DNA of 41,767 nt, taken from assembly GCA_020634935.1 (NCBI GenBank), contig JACKAT010000051.1:1-41767 (forward strand), written 5' to 3'. This document shows positions 8,732 to 15,883 of the stretch, piece by piece (position 1 is the first letter of the stretch; every line of letters begins with the position of its first letter). The DNA is from Anaerolineales bacterium. GTDB lineage: Bacteria > Chloroflexota > Anaerolineae > 4572-78 > J111. A program made the position numbers and the translations under genes. The notes beneath the pieces were generated by a model that ran no database searches, had not been told where the DNA came from, and saw nothing but the letters and a program-made list of their open reading frames with translations.

Positions 8732-8835
8732 AAACTTATCCTATGCACTGATGATTATAATTTTCTAACCTGCTCATCCGTGAGGTAATTTTACCATCAC
8801 AAAAAATTAAAGCAACCAACGCCCAAAAAGGCAAC

Positions 8836-8866
8836 AAAAAACCCCAGTTCACTACTCGAACTGGGG
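8836..8866 (-). terminator. Intrinsic terminator of the SH3-repeat gene
   Basis: On the minus strand a 9-bp stem (CCCCAGTTC with GAACTGGGG, 7-nt loop) is followed by six T. It lies 22 bp beyond the stop codon of the SH3-repeat gene. Confidence 0.9.
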
Positions 8867-8887
8867 TCTCGTTTAAAGCCTATTATT

Positions 8888-9766
8888 CTACGACTCTAGC
8901 GTCTTCATCTCATAAACCGGCACATCGATCCGCACATACCGGGCCGCAACCCAACCGCTCGCGCCGTTCGGCAGGCCGACTTTGTACCAGCGCCCGCTGA
9001 CGTCTCGACCGTAAATGGTTACCGATTGACCCTGGCCTAACCGATCAATGACCCAGTAGTTGAAGCCGGGACCACTGCGCACGTTGAGCGTGGGCGGAGT
9101 CACATAGCCGGTATAAGTTGCCGGCGGGTCCGGCATACCAACCTCGGTGATAGGCAGTTGCCAAATCGGCACGGAACTGTTTACATACTGAGCCGCTACC
9201 CAGCCTTTGGCGTAATTCGACAGCCGGACTTGCAGCCATTGACTGCGCGAGTCGCGGCCTAGCAGCGTAACGTGTTCACCGCGCCACAGTGTGCCGATAA
9301 CCGGCTGGTGGAAACCGGGGCCGCTGCGCACATTGAGCTGCGAAACGGTAACGTACCCATTGGCCTCGGGTGGAACATGGGGCGGGGGCACGGGCGGAAC
9401 GTTAGCCATCACCGGCAGATGGGCAATTACATCCCACGGGGCGTTGACGTAAGCGGCGTAAACCCAGCCAATTTGTCCCTCGCCTAACCGGACGCGCAGC
9501 CAGGTGCTATCATTCGTTCGATTTAAAAGATAAAGAATATGGCCGTAATAAACGCTGGCGACTTTATCGAACCCCGTACCCGGCCCGGAGCGGACATTTA
9601 AATATTGCGTATTGACCGTTCCGGTCGGCTCATAGCGAAAATGAGTCGCTTCAACCTGCCCCTCATTAGCCTCCGGTTCATCGGCTGCGACCGTCTGAAC
9701 CACACCGCCGAGCAGAAGAATGCTCAGCAGTACTACCATGAATAATTGTTTGCTTTTGGATAACAT
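8888..9766 (-). CDS. Secreted protein with three bacterial SH3 repeats
   Basis: A 292-residue protein with AGGAGA before ATG 9766. Residues 1-28 are a signal peptide (LFMVVLLSILLLGGVVQTVAA). Three SH3_3 domains follow at about 53-110, 137-195 and 220-283, each opening with LNVRSGPG and closing with GW-x-AA-YV. The repeats are close to one another and are joined by Pro-rich linkers. Such domains bind peptidoglycan stem peptides or other wall material; no catalytic domain is attached, so the protein probably acts as a wall or surface binder. It is divergent from the sigma factor gene across a 264-bp spacer and has its own terminator. Confidence 0.88.
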   Translation of the reverse strand: MLSKSKQLFMVVLLSILLLGGVVQTVAADEPEANEGQVEATHFRYEPTGTVNTQYLNVRSGPGTGFDKVASVYYGHILYLLNRTNDSTWLRVRLGEGQIGWVYAAYVNAPWDVIAHLPVMANVPPVPPPHVPPEANGYVTVSQLNVRSGPGFHQPVIGTLWRGEHVTLLGRDSRSQWLQVRLSNYAKGWVAAQYVNSSVPIWQLPITEVGMPDPPATYTGYVTPPTLNVRSGPGFNYWVIDRLGQGQSVTIYGRDVSGRWYKVGLPNGASGWVAARYVRIDVPVYEMKTLES

Positions 9767-9963
9767 TGAGTCTCTCCTGATATATTTTATTTTTAAAGTA
9801 CAACGCTTCCTGGTTTAGAAGACGATGTTTAACCGCATTTGGTTCCCGTCGTAACAACCATGTTGATGAACCATTAATGGCTTCAGTATACGATCAAAGC
9901 CTTAAGATAACATCCACTAAATGTGGGATTTTTTGGTCGGTCCAGAGACTTAGGACTCAAGTA

Positions 9964-10020
9964 CGGATTTAATCCGGTCTGCTCAAATTTTAATCATTTC
10001 GCGCTCACCCATCGTATAAT
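9964..10020 (+). promoter_or_regulatory. Promoter region of the ECF sigma gene
   Basis: A perfect TATAAT occupies 10015-10020, only 10 nt before the first ATG, so the leader would be a few nucleotides at most. No good -35 hexamer is visible. A 13-bp odd palindrome CGGATTTAATCCG sits at 9964-9976, a possible operator. The rest of the 264-bp gap to the SH3 gene shows nothing recognisable. Confidence 0.4.
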
Positions 10021-10030
10021 AGGTTAGAAA

Positions 10031-10648
10031 ATGCCACTTTTTGGCCTGACCCGGTTGCACATTATGTCTGCACAAATCAGCGCGCTAATTGAACGCTGGC
10101 AAGAAGGCGATGACCGCGCCGCCGAAGCCATCTATAACCAGCATCGCGAGTCGATCTTTCGGCTGGCTTACGGTCTGCTGGGCAACGCCGCCGACGCCGA
10201 AGAAACGGCTCAAGATGTGCTGGCTTATGCGCTGACTAGCATTCGTCGGTATGACCCGCAGCGAGCCAGCTTCAAAACATGGTTGCACACCATCACCGTT
10301 AGCCGCTGTCGCGACCGGCAACGGCGGCGACGGTTACCCAGTTTCTCGTTATCCAAATGGTTGCAACGAGGGGGTGATGCTCGCGATCCGGCCTTAACAC
10401 CGGAACGCCATACCACTCGCGCTGAAACCTACAACGAGGTATGGGCGGCGGTACAGAGCTTGAGCCAACCGCAACGCGAGGCGGTCCTGCTGCGCTTCTG
10501 GGCCGGGCACACCTATCAAGAGATGGCCGACATTCTCGATTGCCCGCTGCGCACGGTCCAGTCGAGAGTACGGTTGGCTTACAAACAGTTGCGAGCCGTG
10601 TTGGCTCCAACACAGTTAACGAATATTGAAGGAGAGAGGGCACCGTAG
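10031..10648 (+). CDS. ECF-type RNA polymerase sigma factor
   Basis: A 205-residue protein from ATG 10031 (194 from ATG 10064, which begins MSAQISALIERW and may be the true start; neither has a clear ribosome binding site). Region 2 spans about 35-100 (RESIFRLAYGLLGNAADAEE, then RASFKTWLHTITVSRCRDRQ). Region 4 spans about 140-190 (SLSQPQREAVLLRFWAGHTY, then RTVQSRVRLAYKQLR). There is no region 1 or 3, which defines the ECF group. The next gene, 40 bp on, encodes a zinc-finger anti-sigma factor, so the pair is a transmembrane signalling unit. The sigma factor is likely released when the partner's outer domain senses a signal. Confidence 0.93.
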   Translation: MPLFGLTRLHIMSAQISALIERWQEGDDRAAEAIYNQHRESIFRLAYGLLGNAADAEETAQDVLAYALTSIRRYDPQRASFKTWLHTITVSRCRDRQRRRRLPSFSLSKWLQRGGDARDPALTPERHTTRAETYNEVWAAVQSLSQPQREAVLLRFWAGHTYQEMADILDCPLRTVQSRVRLAYKQLRAVLAPTQLTNIEGERAP

Positions 10649-10688
10649 TTCTGGTAAGCTGAGAAAATTTTTGAGTAAAGGGTGTCTT

Positions 10689-12146
10689 GTGACAACTCAT
10701 CTGAATGACGATCAACAAATTGCATACATTCACCAGACTTTAACCGATGCAGAGCGGGAAGTAATCAACCAGCATTTGGCCGGCTGCCCGGCATGTCGCG
10801 CCCGTCTAGACGAAGAAACGGCCTTGCAGCGACGGATGCGTTACGAATTGGCTGCCGCTATGCGTACGATCAGCCCTTCATCACAGATGAACTTTACGGC
10901 TATTGCCCCTCGTGTGAAACGCTCAAGGAGATTAAGCATGTTCGTAGGACGATCAAATCTAATTTTGTCGAGTGTTGTGGCCATAATTCTTGTGTTTGGG
11001 ATTGGCGTGGGGTTATATGCGCTAGTGAGTGATCGCGCTCAGCCGGTCCCAGAGGTTGAGGAGGCGGTAGTTCAGCCCACTATAATTCCCACCAAAAGCC
11101 TGGAATTCACCCCTACCACCACCGTGAGCCAGCCGGAGGCTGATAGCATCGAACAAAATGCTACGCCAGTAATTGATACGTCCGGCGGCAAATTAATATG
11201 GAAGTTTGAAACTGGGGGCAAAATAGATAACCGTCCGGCAGTGGCTGGTGAGTTCATTTATTTTGGTAGTGCTGATCGACATTTCTATGCCGTTGACCGC
11301 CAGACCGGGCAGGAAGTCTGGCGCTTCGAAACGGATGCAGCGATAGAGTCCTGGCCTACTGTCGCGGACGGAAGTGTTTACGTTGGCAGCAATGATGGCC
11401 ATCTTTACGCCCTTGACAGCCAAACGGGGCAGGAGCAATGGCGGTTTAAAGCAGGCTTGGGCATTGAGGGTGGCGTAGCTATCGCGGATGGGATACTTTA
11501 TTTTGGAAGCGCCGATCGGCATCTTTACGCCGTCGATGCCCGGTCAGGTCAGGAACGATGGCGGGTTCTGACTGAAGGAGCGGTAAGCCCTTTGCCGGCA
11601 ATAGTAGATGGAACGGTATATTTTACCAGCGATGACGGTCGTGTTTACGCCGTAAATACTAGCACCGGTCAGGAACGATGGCGCTTTGAGGCAGAAACCA
11701 ACATTTCCCACTACCCACTTAATGTGACAGAGGATACGGTCTATGTTGGCTCACTCGGTTACTTTTACGCCTTGAACGCCCAGACGGGCCAGATAAAATG
11801 GCGGTTCGACGCCCCAGAAGATTTAAGCGCAGCCGGCGTCGGTTCCGAAGGCATGGTTTATGCTCAGAGCTCTTTTCATCTCTTTGCTCTAGATAGCCAA
11901 ACCGGCGATGTAGCATGGCAGGTAGAACTCTCCGATCCGGTTACGACTGTTAGTAATGGCTTAATTTATGCGGCGACGCTTAGTAACGGTTCGCTGATTG
12001 AGTTAGATGGTCAAACTGGTCAAGAGATATGGCGATTTGAGATTGGGCGTTCGGTGGGCTGGCCTGTTATCGTCGATGGTGTGGTTTATGTCGGTAGTAG
12101 CGATAGTTATTTTTACGCCATCAAGGCCGATCCAGTTTCAAATTAG
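10689..12146 (+). CDS. Membrane anti-sigma factor with zf-HC2 domain fused to an outer PQQ-like beta-propeller
   Basis: 485 residues from GTG 10689, which has AAGGG 7-8 nt upstream; a TTG at 10626 overlaps the sigma gene and is less likely. Residues about 8-40 hold the anti-sigma zinc finger HLAGCPAC (His29, Cys33, Cys36). Residues 91-113 are a single membrane helix. A Thr/Pro-rich stalk follows. From about 166 there are some eight repeats of about 40 residues of the PQQ/WD-like type (YFGSADRHFYAVDRQTGQE and WRFE), forming an outside-facing beta-propeller. The zinc finger should hold the ECF sigma factor at the membrane. The propeller could bind a ligand or wall polymer. No protease-cleavage evidence is visible. 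Confidence 0.88.
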   Translation: MTTHLNDDQQIAYIHQTLTDAEREVINQHLAGCPACRARLDEETALQRRMRYELAAAMRTISPSSQMNFTAIAPRVKRSRRLSMFVGRSNLILSSVVAIILVFGIGVGLYALVSDRAQPVPEVEEAVVQPTIIPTKSLEFTPTTTVSQPEADSIEQNATPVIDTSGGKLIWKFETGGKIDNRPAVAGEFIYFGSADRHFYAVDRQTGQEVWRFETDAAIESWPTVADGSVYVGSNDGHLYALDSQTGQEQWRFKAGLGIEGGVAIADGILYFGSADRHLYAVDARSGQERWRVLTEGAVSPLPAIVDGTVYFTSDDGRVYAVNTSTGQERWRFEAETNISHYPLNVTEDTVYVGSLGYFYALNAQTGQIKWRFDAPEDLSAAGVGSEGMVYAQSSFHLFALDSQTGDVAWQVELSDPVTTVSNGLIYAATLSNGSLIELDGQTGQEIWRFEIGRSVGWPVIVDGVVYVGSSDSYFYAIKADPVSN

Positions 12147-12168
12147 ATCGTGTTTTTTCAGTAGGCCC

Positions 12169-12249
12169 TATGACTGGCACTTAATCTCGGTAACGGCAGC
12201 CATGTATTCCACTCAACGTTTTCGATTTGAGAAAAGTGTCAGTCACCTG
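12169..12249. repeat. Short inverted-repeat element, family B copy 1
   Basis: An 80-bp element bounded by a degenerate TGACTGGCACTT on the left and AGTGTCAGTCACCTG on the right. Its interior (GGTAACGGCAG, GTATTCCACTCA) matches family B copies at 18712 and, inverted, at 23363. It lies directly after the anti-sigma gene and abuts a family A element. Confidence 0.7.
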
Positions 12250-12256
12250 AATAGAT

Positions 12257-12388
12257 TATAAGTTACGCAGTTCAAAAGGTGACAGTCACTTTTTGCTGAA
12301 AATGAACGTTTGTTTAGCCCAAACAAGTCGATTTATCACGCCCAAGTGACTGTCACCTTGTCCGTTACACCCAACTGCGTAAGTCCTA
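12257..12388. mobile_element. MITE-like element, family A copy 1, flanked by 5-bp duplication
   Basis: A 132-bp non-coding element. Its right end TGCGTAAGTCCTA matches the family terminus and its left end is degenerate. The inner inverted pair AGGTGACAGTCACTT (12277-12291) and AAGTGACTGTCACCT (12344-12358) is perfect. TAGAT occurs on both sides (12252-12256 and 12389-12393), the length expected of a target duplication. See copies at 27937 and 30429. Confidence 0.75.
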
Positions 12389-12402
12389 TAGATATACCTC
12401 AA

Positions 12403-12870
12403 TTACGATTGATCGCCCCATTCCTCTGCATTCGATAGGAAGCTGAGTTGACTGCGGATTTTCCGCAAAAATTCACCGGGGCGCTGAATGACGATTTTGT
12501 CATCAGTAGGTGTGAAATGGCGCGTATTGAAGGTGATCAAATGGGAACAGTTGGCTTGAACAGCCGCAACTAAAATGGGCAAGTCTTTTGGGTCGGCTTG
12601 CCCAACGAAAGCGGGTAGATCGGTTGTTTTGGGGTCGGGCACAATGGTGAGACAACGCTTGGCCAATAGGCGAAATTCGGCCAGCGCGTGGGGCAGTTTA
12701 TCGGCCAGGTTACGTTCGACTTCGGTCATCACCTGGATTGAGGTCAAACAGTCCAACAGCGTGATTTCGCCCATCAGGAGAACGACGTAGCTGGCCCCCT
12801 GCGTCGAAGGAGCGGCCGAACCGGCAAAGATAACGTCGGCGTCAAGGAAGATTCTCGGTCGATGGGCCAC
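12403..12870 (-). CDS. PIN-domain ribonuclease toxin
   Basis: 155 residues from GTG 12870, overlapping the antitoxin gene by 29 bp. The frame is open further upstream, but that part lies over antitoxin coding sequence. The PIN core opens with RIFLDADVIFAGSA (first catalytic Asp), has an acidic middle helix (TEVERNLADKLP) and ends with QADPKDLPILVAAV and LITFNTRHF, the usual distribution of acidic residues for Mg-dependent RNA cleavage. Paired with an AbrB-type antitoxin directly upstream, it makes a VapBC-like module. No ribosome binding site is seen, consistent with translational coupling. Confidence 0.82.
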   Translation of the reverse strand: MAHRPRIFLDADVIFAGSAAPSTQGASYVVLLMGEITLLDCLTSIQVMTEVERNLADKLPHALAEFRLLAKRCLTIVPDPKTTDLPAFVGQADPKDLPILVAAVQANCSHLITFNTRHFTPTDDKIVIQRPGEFLRKIRSQLSFLSNAEEWGDQS

Positions 12871-13135
12871 TGTCGTCGTAATTTTCGGTGTTATATTTGG
12901 CTCGCTGTTCCCGCAATTCCTGAAGCATTTCCTCAACGCTAAAACCGGCTTCAATGCGCAGCCGCTCGATCTCGCGCGCCACCTCAGGCACCATAGGCGT
13001 CATTAACGTCAGGACAAAGACGCCATCCAAATCGACCAGGTTAAAAATGTCTCCCGTTTTGATGTTATATTTGGCCCGCAGGTCAGCCGGCAGGGTCAGC
13101 GTGCCTCGCTGCCGGACTTGAATGGTTGCACTCAT
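12842..13135 (-). CDS. AbrB/MazE-type antitoxin
   Basis: 97 residues from ATG 13135, with GGAG 6 nt upstream; an alternative start at 13195 would add unrelated residues. The N-terminal swapped-hairpin DNA-binding domain is clear: SATIQVRQRGTLTLPADLRA followed by YNIKTGDIFNLVDLDGVFVL. The C-terminal half (EVAREIERLRIEAGFSVEEM, LREQRAKY) is helical and should bind the PIN toxin. The order antitoxin then toxin with overlap is standard, and the antitoxin probably represses the pair. Confidence 0.87.
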   Translation of the reverse strand: MSATIQVRQRGTLTLPADLRAKYNIKTGDIFNLVDLDGVFVLTLMTPMVPEVAREIERLRIEAGFSVEEMLQELREQRAKYNTENYDDSGPSTENLP

Positions 13136-13220
13136 ATAAGCTCCGTCAGAATTTCTGCTATTTCTGATTTTCTGAATAGCTCCATTGTAACACACTTACC
13201 GAAAAAAACAAGAGGCAAAA

Positions 13221-13922
13221 TTAGCTGCCGTTCTTCAACTCTTCCCGGCCAATGATGCCATCGGTCATATGAATGACCCGATCGGCAAAATCGGCCATGC
13301 GCGGATCGTGAGTCACGTAGATGACGGTTTTACCTTGTTCCTGATTTAGGCTGCGTACCAATTGCATAACCTCAAACCCGGTTTTCGAGTCCAGATCGCC
13401 GGTCATCTCATCGCCGATGAGGATGGGGGGATCGTTGGCCAGCGCGCGGGCAATAGCCACGCGCTGCTGCTGGCCGCCGGAGAGTTCGCTGGGGTAGTGA
13501 TCCATCCGATCGCCGAGGCCCACTTGCTCCAGCAGGTATTCCGCCCGTTCCCGTCGAGCGCGCCGGCGCAGTTTGCCAGCCAAAACCATCGGCGCTTCGA
13601 TATTTTCCAACGCGGTGAAGTTGCTGAGCAAATTGAACGTTTGGAAGACAAAGCCCAACTTTTGCAGCCGCAGCCGGGCCAACTGCTCCTCTTTCATCGA
13701 GACCACATCGGCCCCGTCGATGGCAATGTGGCCCCGGCTTGGCTCATCGAGGCCACCCAGCAGGTTGAGTAGTGTCGTTTTGCCGGAGCCGCTGGGTCCC
13801 ATCAGGCACAGCATTTCGCCGCGCTGTACGTCGATGGAGACGCCGCGCAGGGCCGGCACAGCTTCTTTGCCCATCAGATAGCTTTTGTGGATATTGTCAA
13901 CGTGAATAATAGTATTGGTCAT
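13221..13922 (-). CDS. ABC transporter ATP-binding protein, MacB/LolD type, without adjacent permease
   Basis: A 233-residue ATPase. Walker A is GPSGSGKTT at about 41-49, the Q-loop is GFVFQTFNLL, the signature is LSGGQQQRVAIARAL, Walker B is PPILIGDE and the H-loop is VIYVTHDPR. The usual DEPTGNLD after Walker B reads DEMTGDLD here: the catalytic Glu is kept, while the Pro becomes Met and the Asn becomes Asp. This subfamily drives FtsX/MacB-like permeases in lipoprotein, peptide or drug export, but no permease gene is within 8 kb on this strand. It either serves a permease elsewhere or is left from a broken operon. Confidence 0.92.
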   Translation of the reverse strand: MTNTIIHVDNIHKSYLMGKEAVPALRGVSIDVQRGEMLCLMGPSGSGKTTLLNLLGGLDEPSRGHIAIDGADVVSMKEEQLARLRLQKLGFVFQTFNLLSNFTALENIEAPMVLAGKLRRRARRERAEYLLEQVGLGDRMDHYPSELSGGQQQRVAIARALANDPPILIGDEMTGDLDSKTGFEVMQLVRSLNQEQGKTVIYVTHDPRMADFADRVIHMTDGIIGREELKNGS

Positions 13923-14020
13923 AAAGATAATTTACCGGATTTGCGCCGGTAGCAAAAATGAGAAACAAGAAATTAAGGAGTGCGACAGAACCTTGGTACA
14001 GCAACAACAATGAAAATTCC

Positions 14021-14046
14021 GTAGGACAAACTTAAGTTTGTCCTAC
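14021..14046. repeat. 26-bp perfect palindrome
   Basis: GTAGGACAAACTT followed by its exact reverse complement, in the 209-bp gap between the ABC ATPase gene and the response regulator gene. There is no T-run, so it is not a standard terminator. It may be a small dispersed repeat or a protein-binding site. Nothing else is recognisable in the gap. Confidence 0.7.
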
Positions 14047-14131
14047 AAACCCATTTTCAAAGGAGTACGGGGGAGGAAGTAATGGATTTTGACTCCTTAC
14101 CCCTACTCCTGAATAATAAGACATCCAATTT

Positions 14132-15808
14132 CTAATTTGTAATTTGCGGTATAGGTGGACAGTCTAACGGCTCGTCGTTAGTAATGGATTGGTAAAGCTG
14201 CCGAGTGGCGGACGTGGGGCTTTCGCCGAAAAGTTCTTCGAACACTTTAAGGCAGTCGCGATAGGTTTTGAGAGCCTGTTCTTTTTGACCACTGCACGTG
14301 TGGAAATACATCAACCGGCGATAGACCTCTTCTAAAAGGGGGTCCTTGGCCAGGGCTTCCTGGCAGGCTTCGATGGCCGGTGGATAATTGCCTGTGGCCG
14401 CGTAGGCATCGGCCAGGTGGGTGAGCAGTGTGCAAAACTCGCTCACAATCTCACGGCGGGTGTCGATGACCCATTCGATATTACGATCATCGGCCAGGAA
14501 ATCACCCTTGTATAAAGCTCGGCCGGCCTCCAGTTGCTCAATCGCCGCCAGCCACTGCTGCTGTTGGAGCAGTGGCCGGCCTTGCTCCAGGTTCCGGCGA
14601 AAGTCGAGTAGATCCCAAGTGACCGAGTCGCCCAGATCAAAATAGTAGCCGTTGGCCTCGCGGAAAATGAAGTTAGAGTGCCGGGCCTCGATATCCGGCT
14701 CCAAGGTCAAGCGGATGCTGTTGATAAGCGGCAGTAGTTTTTTGCCGTCGTGATCGCTGTCGTCGTGCGGCCATAGATGCGCCGTCAGGGCATCGACCGT
14801 TATTGAACGGCCGCCTCTGGCTCGCCGCGCCAGGAGCAGTTTGACCGCATCTTCGGCTTTTGAATTCTGCCAGATGCCGATGGCATGCCCGTCCCGCCAG
14901 ATTTGAAACTGCCCCAGGGTTTGGAGGCGCAAGGCCGGTAGTTTAACGGCCTGGGCAATGGCGGTTTCGATGGCCTGCGGAGTGAAATACTGTTTTTCAA
15001 TAAACCCGATGACCGGATATTTGGTCAGCAAATCGGCCACATCACTGGGACCGGCCCGGCCACTGAGGACCACCACCTTGGTTTTGGGGTGGTTTTCCAT
15101 CAGATAGTCAAGCAGCAGCCAGCCCTCGTTGGAGCGCAGCGGTAAATCGGTAGCCTGAAGTTTCAGATCCAGGATCACCAGGTGGAAACCCTCATCATTG
15201 AGGTGGGTCAGGGCAGCGGGTGCAGTTTCGGCCACCCGCCAGAAACAGTTTTGGGCAGCCAAAATGGTGGTTACGATCTCCTGCCAATCCTTTCGATTTT
15301 CGACCAGCAGCACTCTGGGCCGGCCGATTGCTTCTTCCGGCGACGGTGGAGTCAAACCTCCACTGGGCAGTAGGGTCTTACCGGACGTTTTCTCAACAAC
15401 TGATGTTTCCGGGAGAGGGCGGCCAATCAATTGATCAACCAGCGAGTTGAATTGGGTAGGATCCCACCTTTCCTTGAACATCACCGGGGCGTCGGGATCA
15501 AGATGGCGCAGGCTAACTTCCATATCGTGGGTGAGGGAGCCGGTCAAGACAATGATGGGGATTTTCGGGTGGGTTTCGCGAATTTTCTGGACAATGCTCA
15601 ATCCATCCCGGTTAAAACGATTGGCCATATCTAACACCGGGTCGATGATAGCCAGACTAAAAGGATGAGTGGTTAGAGCGGCCAGCGCATCTTGATAGGA
15701 CGTGGTGGGATGGGCCGTGTAGCCGTGGTCAGTCAGCGTAGTACACAAAATATCCTGCCAGTCGTGTCTATCTTCTACAACCAGCACGTGTCTGGATGGT
15801 TGAGCCAT
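14132..15808 (-). CDS. Dual-receiver response regulator with winged helix and BTAD (SARP-like)
   Basis: 558 residues from ATG 15808, with GGAG 9 nt upstream (a TTG at 15823 is the alternative). Receiver 1 spans about 5-130 (HVLVVEDRHDWQ, phospho-acceptor Asp in LAIIDPVLD, Lys in MFKE). Receiver 2 spans about 170-285 (VLLVENRKDWQ, LVILDLKL, FIEKQY). From about 290 comes an OmpR/SARP winged helix (LQTLGQFQIWRDG, then LTAHLWPHD) and then a BTAD tetratricopeptide-like activation domain to about 540 (ALYKGDFLADD, REIVSEFCTLLTHLADAY). It follows the GAF histidine kinase by 75 bp, so kinase and regulator are probable partners. The C-terminal tail is Pro-rich. Confidence 0.9.
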   Translation of the reverse strand: MAQPSRHVLVVEDRHDWQDILCTTLTDHGYTAHPTTSYQDALAALTTHPFSLAIIDPVLDMANRFNRDGLSIVQKIRETHPKIPIIVLTGSLTHDMEVSLRHLDPDAPVMFKERWDPTQFNSLVDQLIGRPLPETSVVEKTSGKTLLPSGGLTPPSPEEAIGRPRVLLVENRKDWQEIVTTILAAQNCFWRVAETAPAALTHLNDEGFHLVILDLKLQATDLPLRSNEGWLLLDYLMENHPKTKVVVLSGRAGPSDVADLLTKYPVIGFIEKQYFTPQAIETAIAQAVKLPALRLQTLGQFQIWRDGHAIGIWQNSKAEDAVKLLLARRARGGRSITVDALTAHLWPHDDSDHDGKKLLPLINSIRLTLEPDIEARHSNFIFREANGYYFDLGDSVTWDLLDFRRNLEQGRPLLQQQQWLAAIEQLEAGRALYKGDFLADDRNIEWVIDTRREIVSEFCTLLTHLADAYAATGNYPPAIEACQEALAKDPLLEEVYRRLMYFHTCSGQKEQALKTYRDCLKVFEELFGESPTSATRQLYQSITNDEPLDCPPIPQITN

Positions 15809-15883
15809 AAATAAATTCTCCAAAACAACAGTCAGCCTTAATCATAGACCCGCACCCTTTCGCTTACTCAGGTGCTGCGTCTA

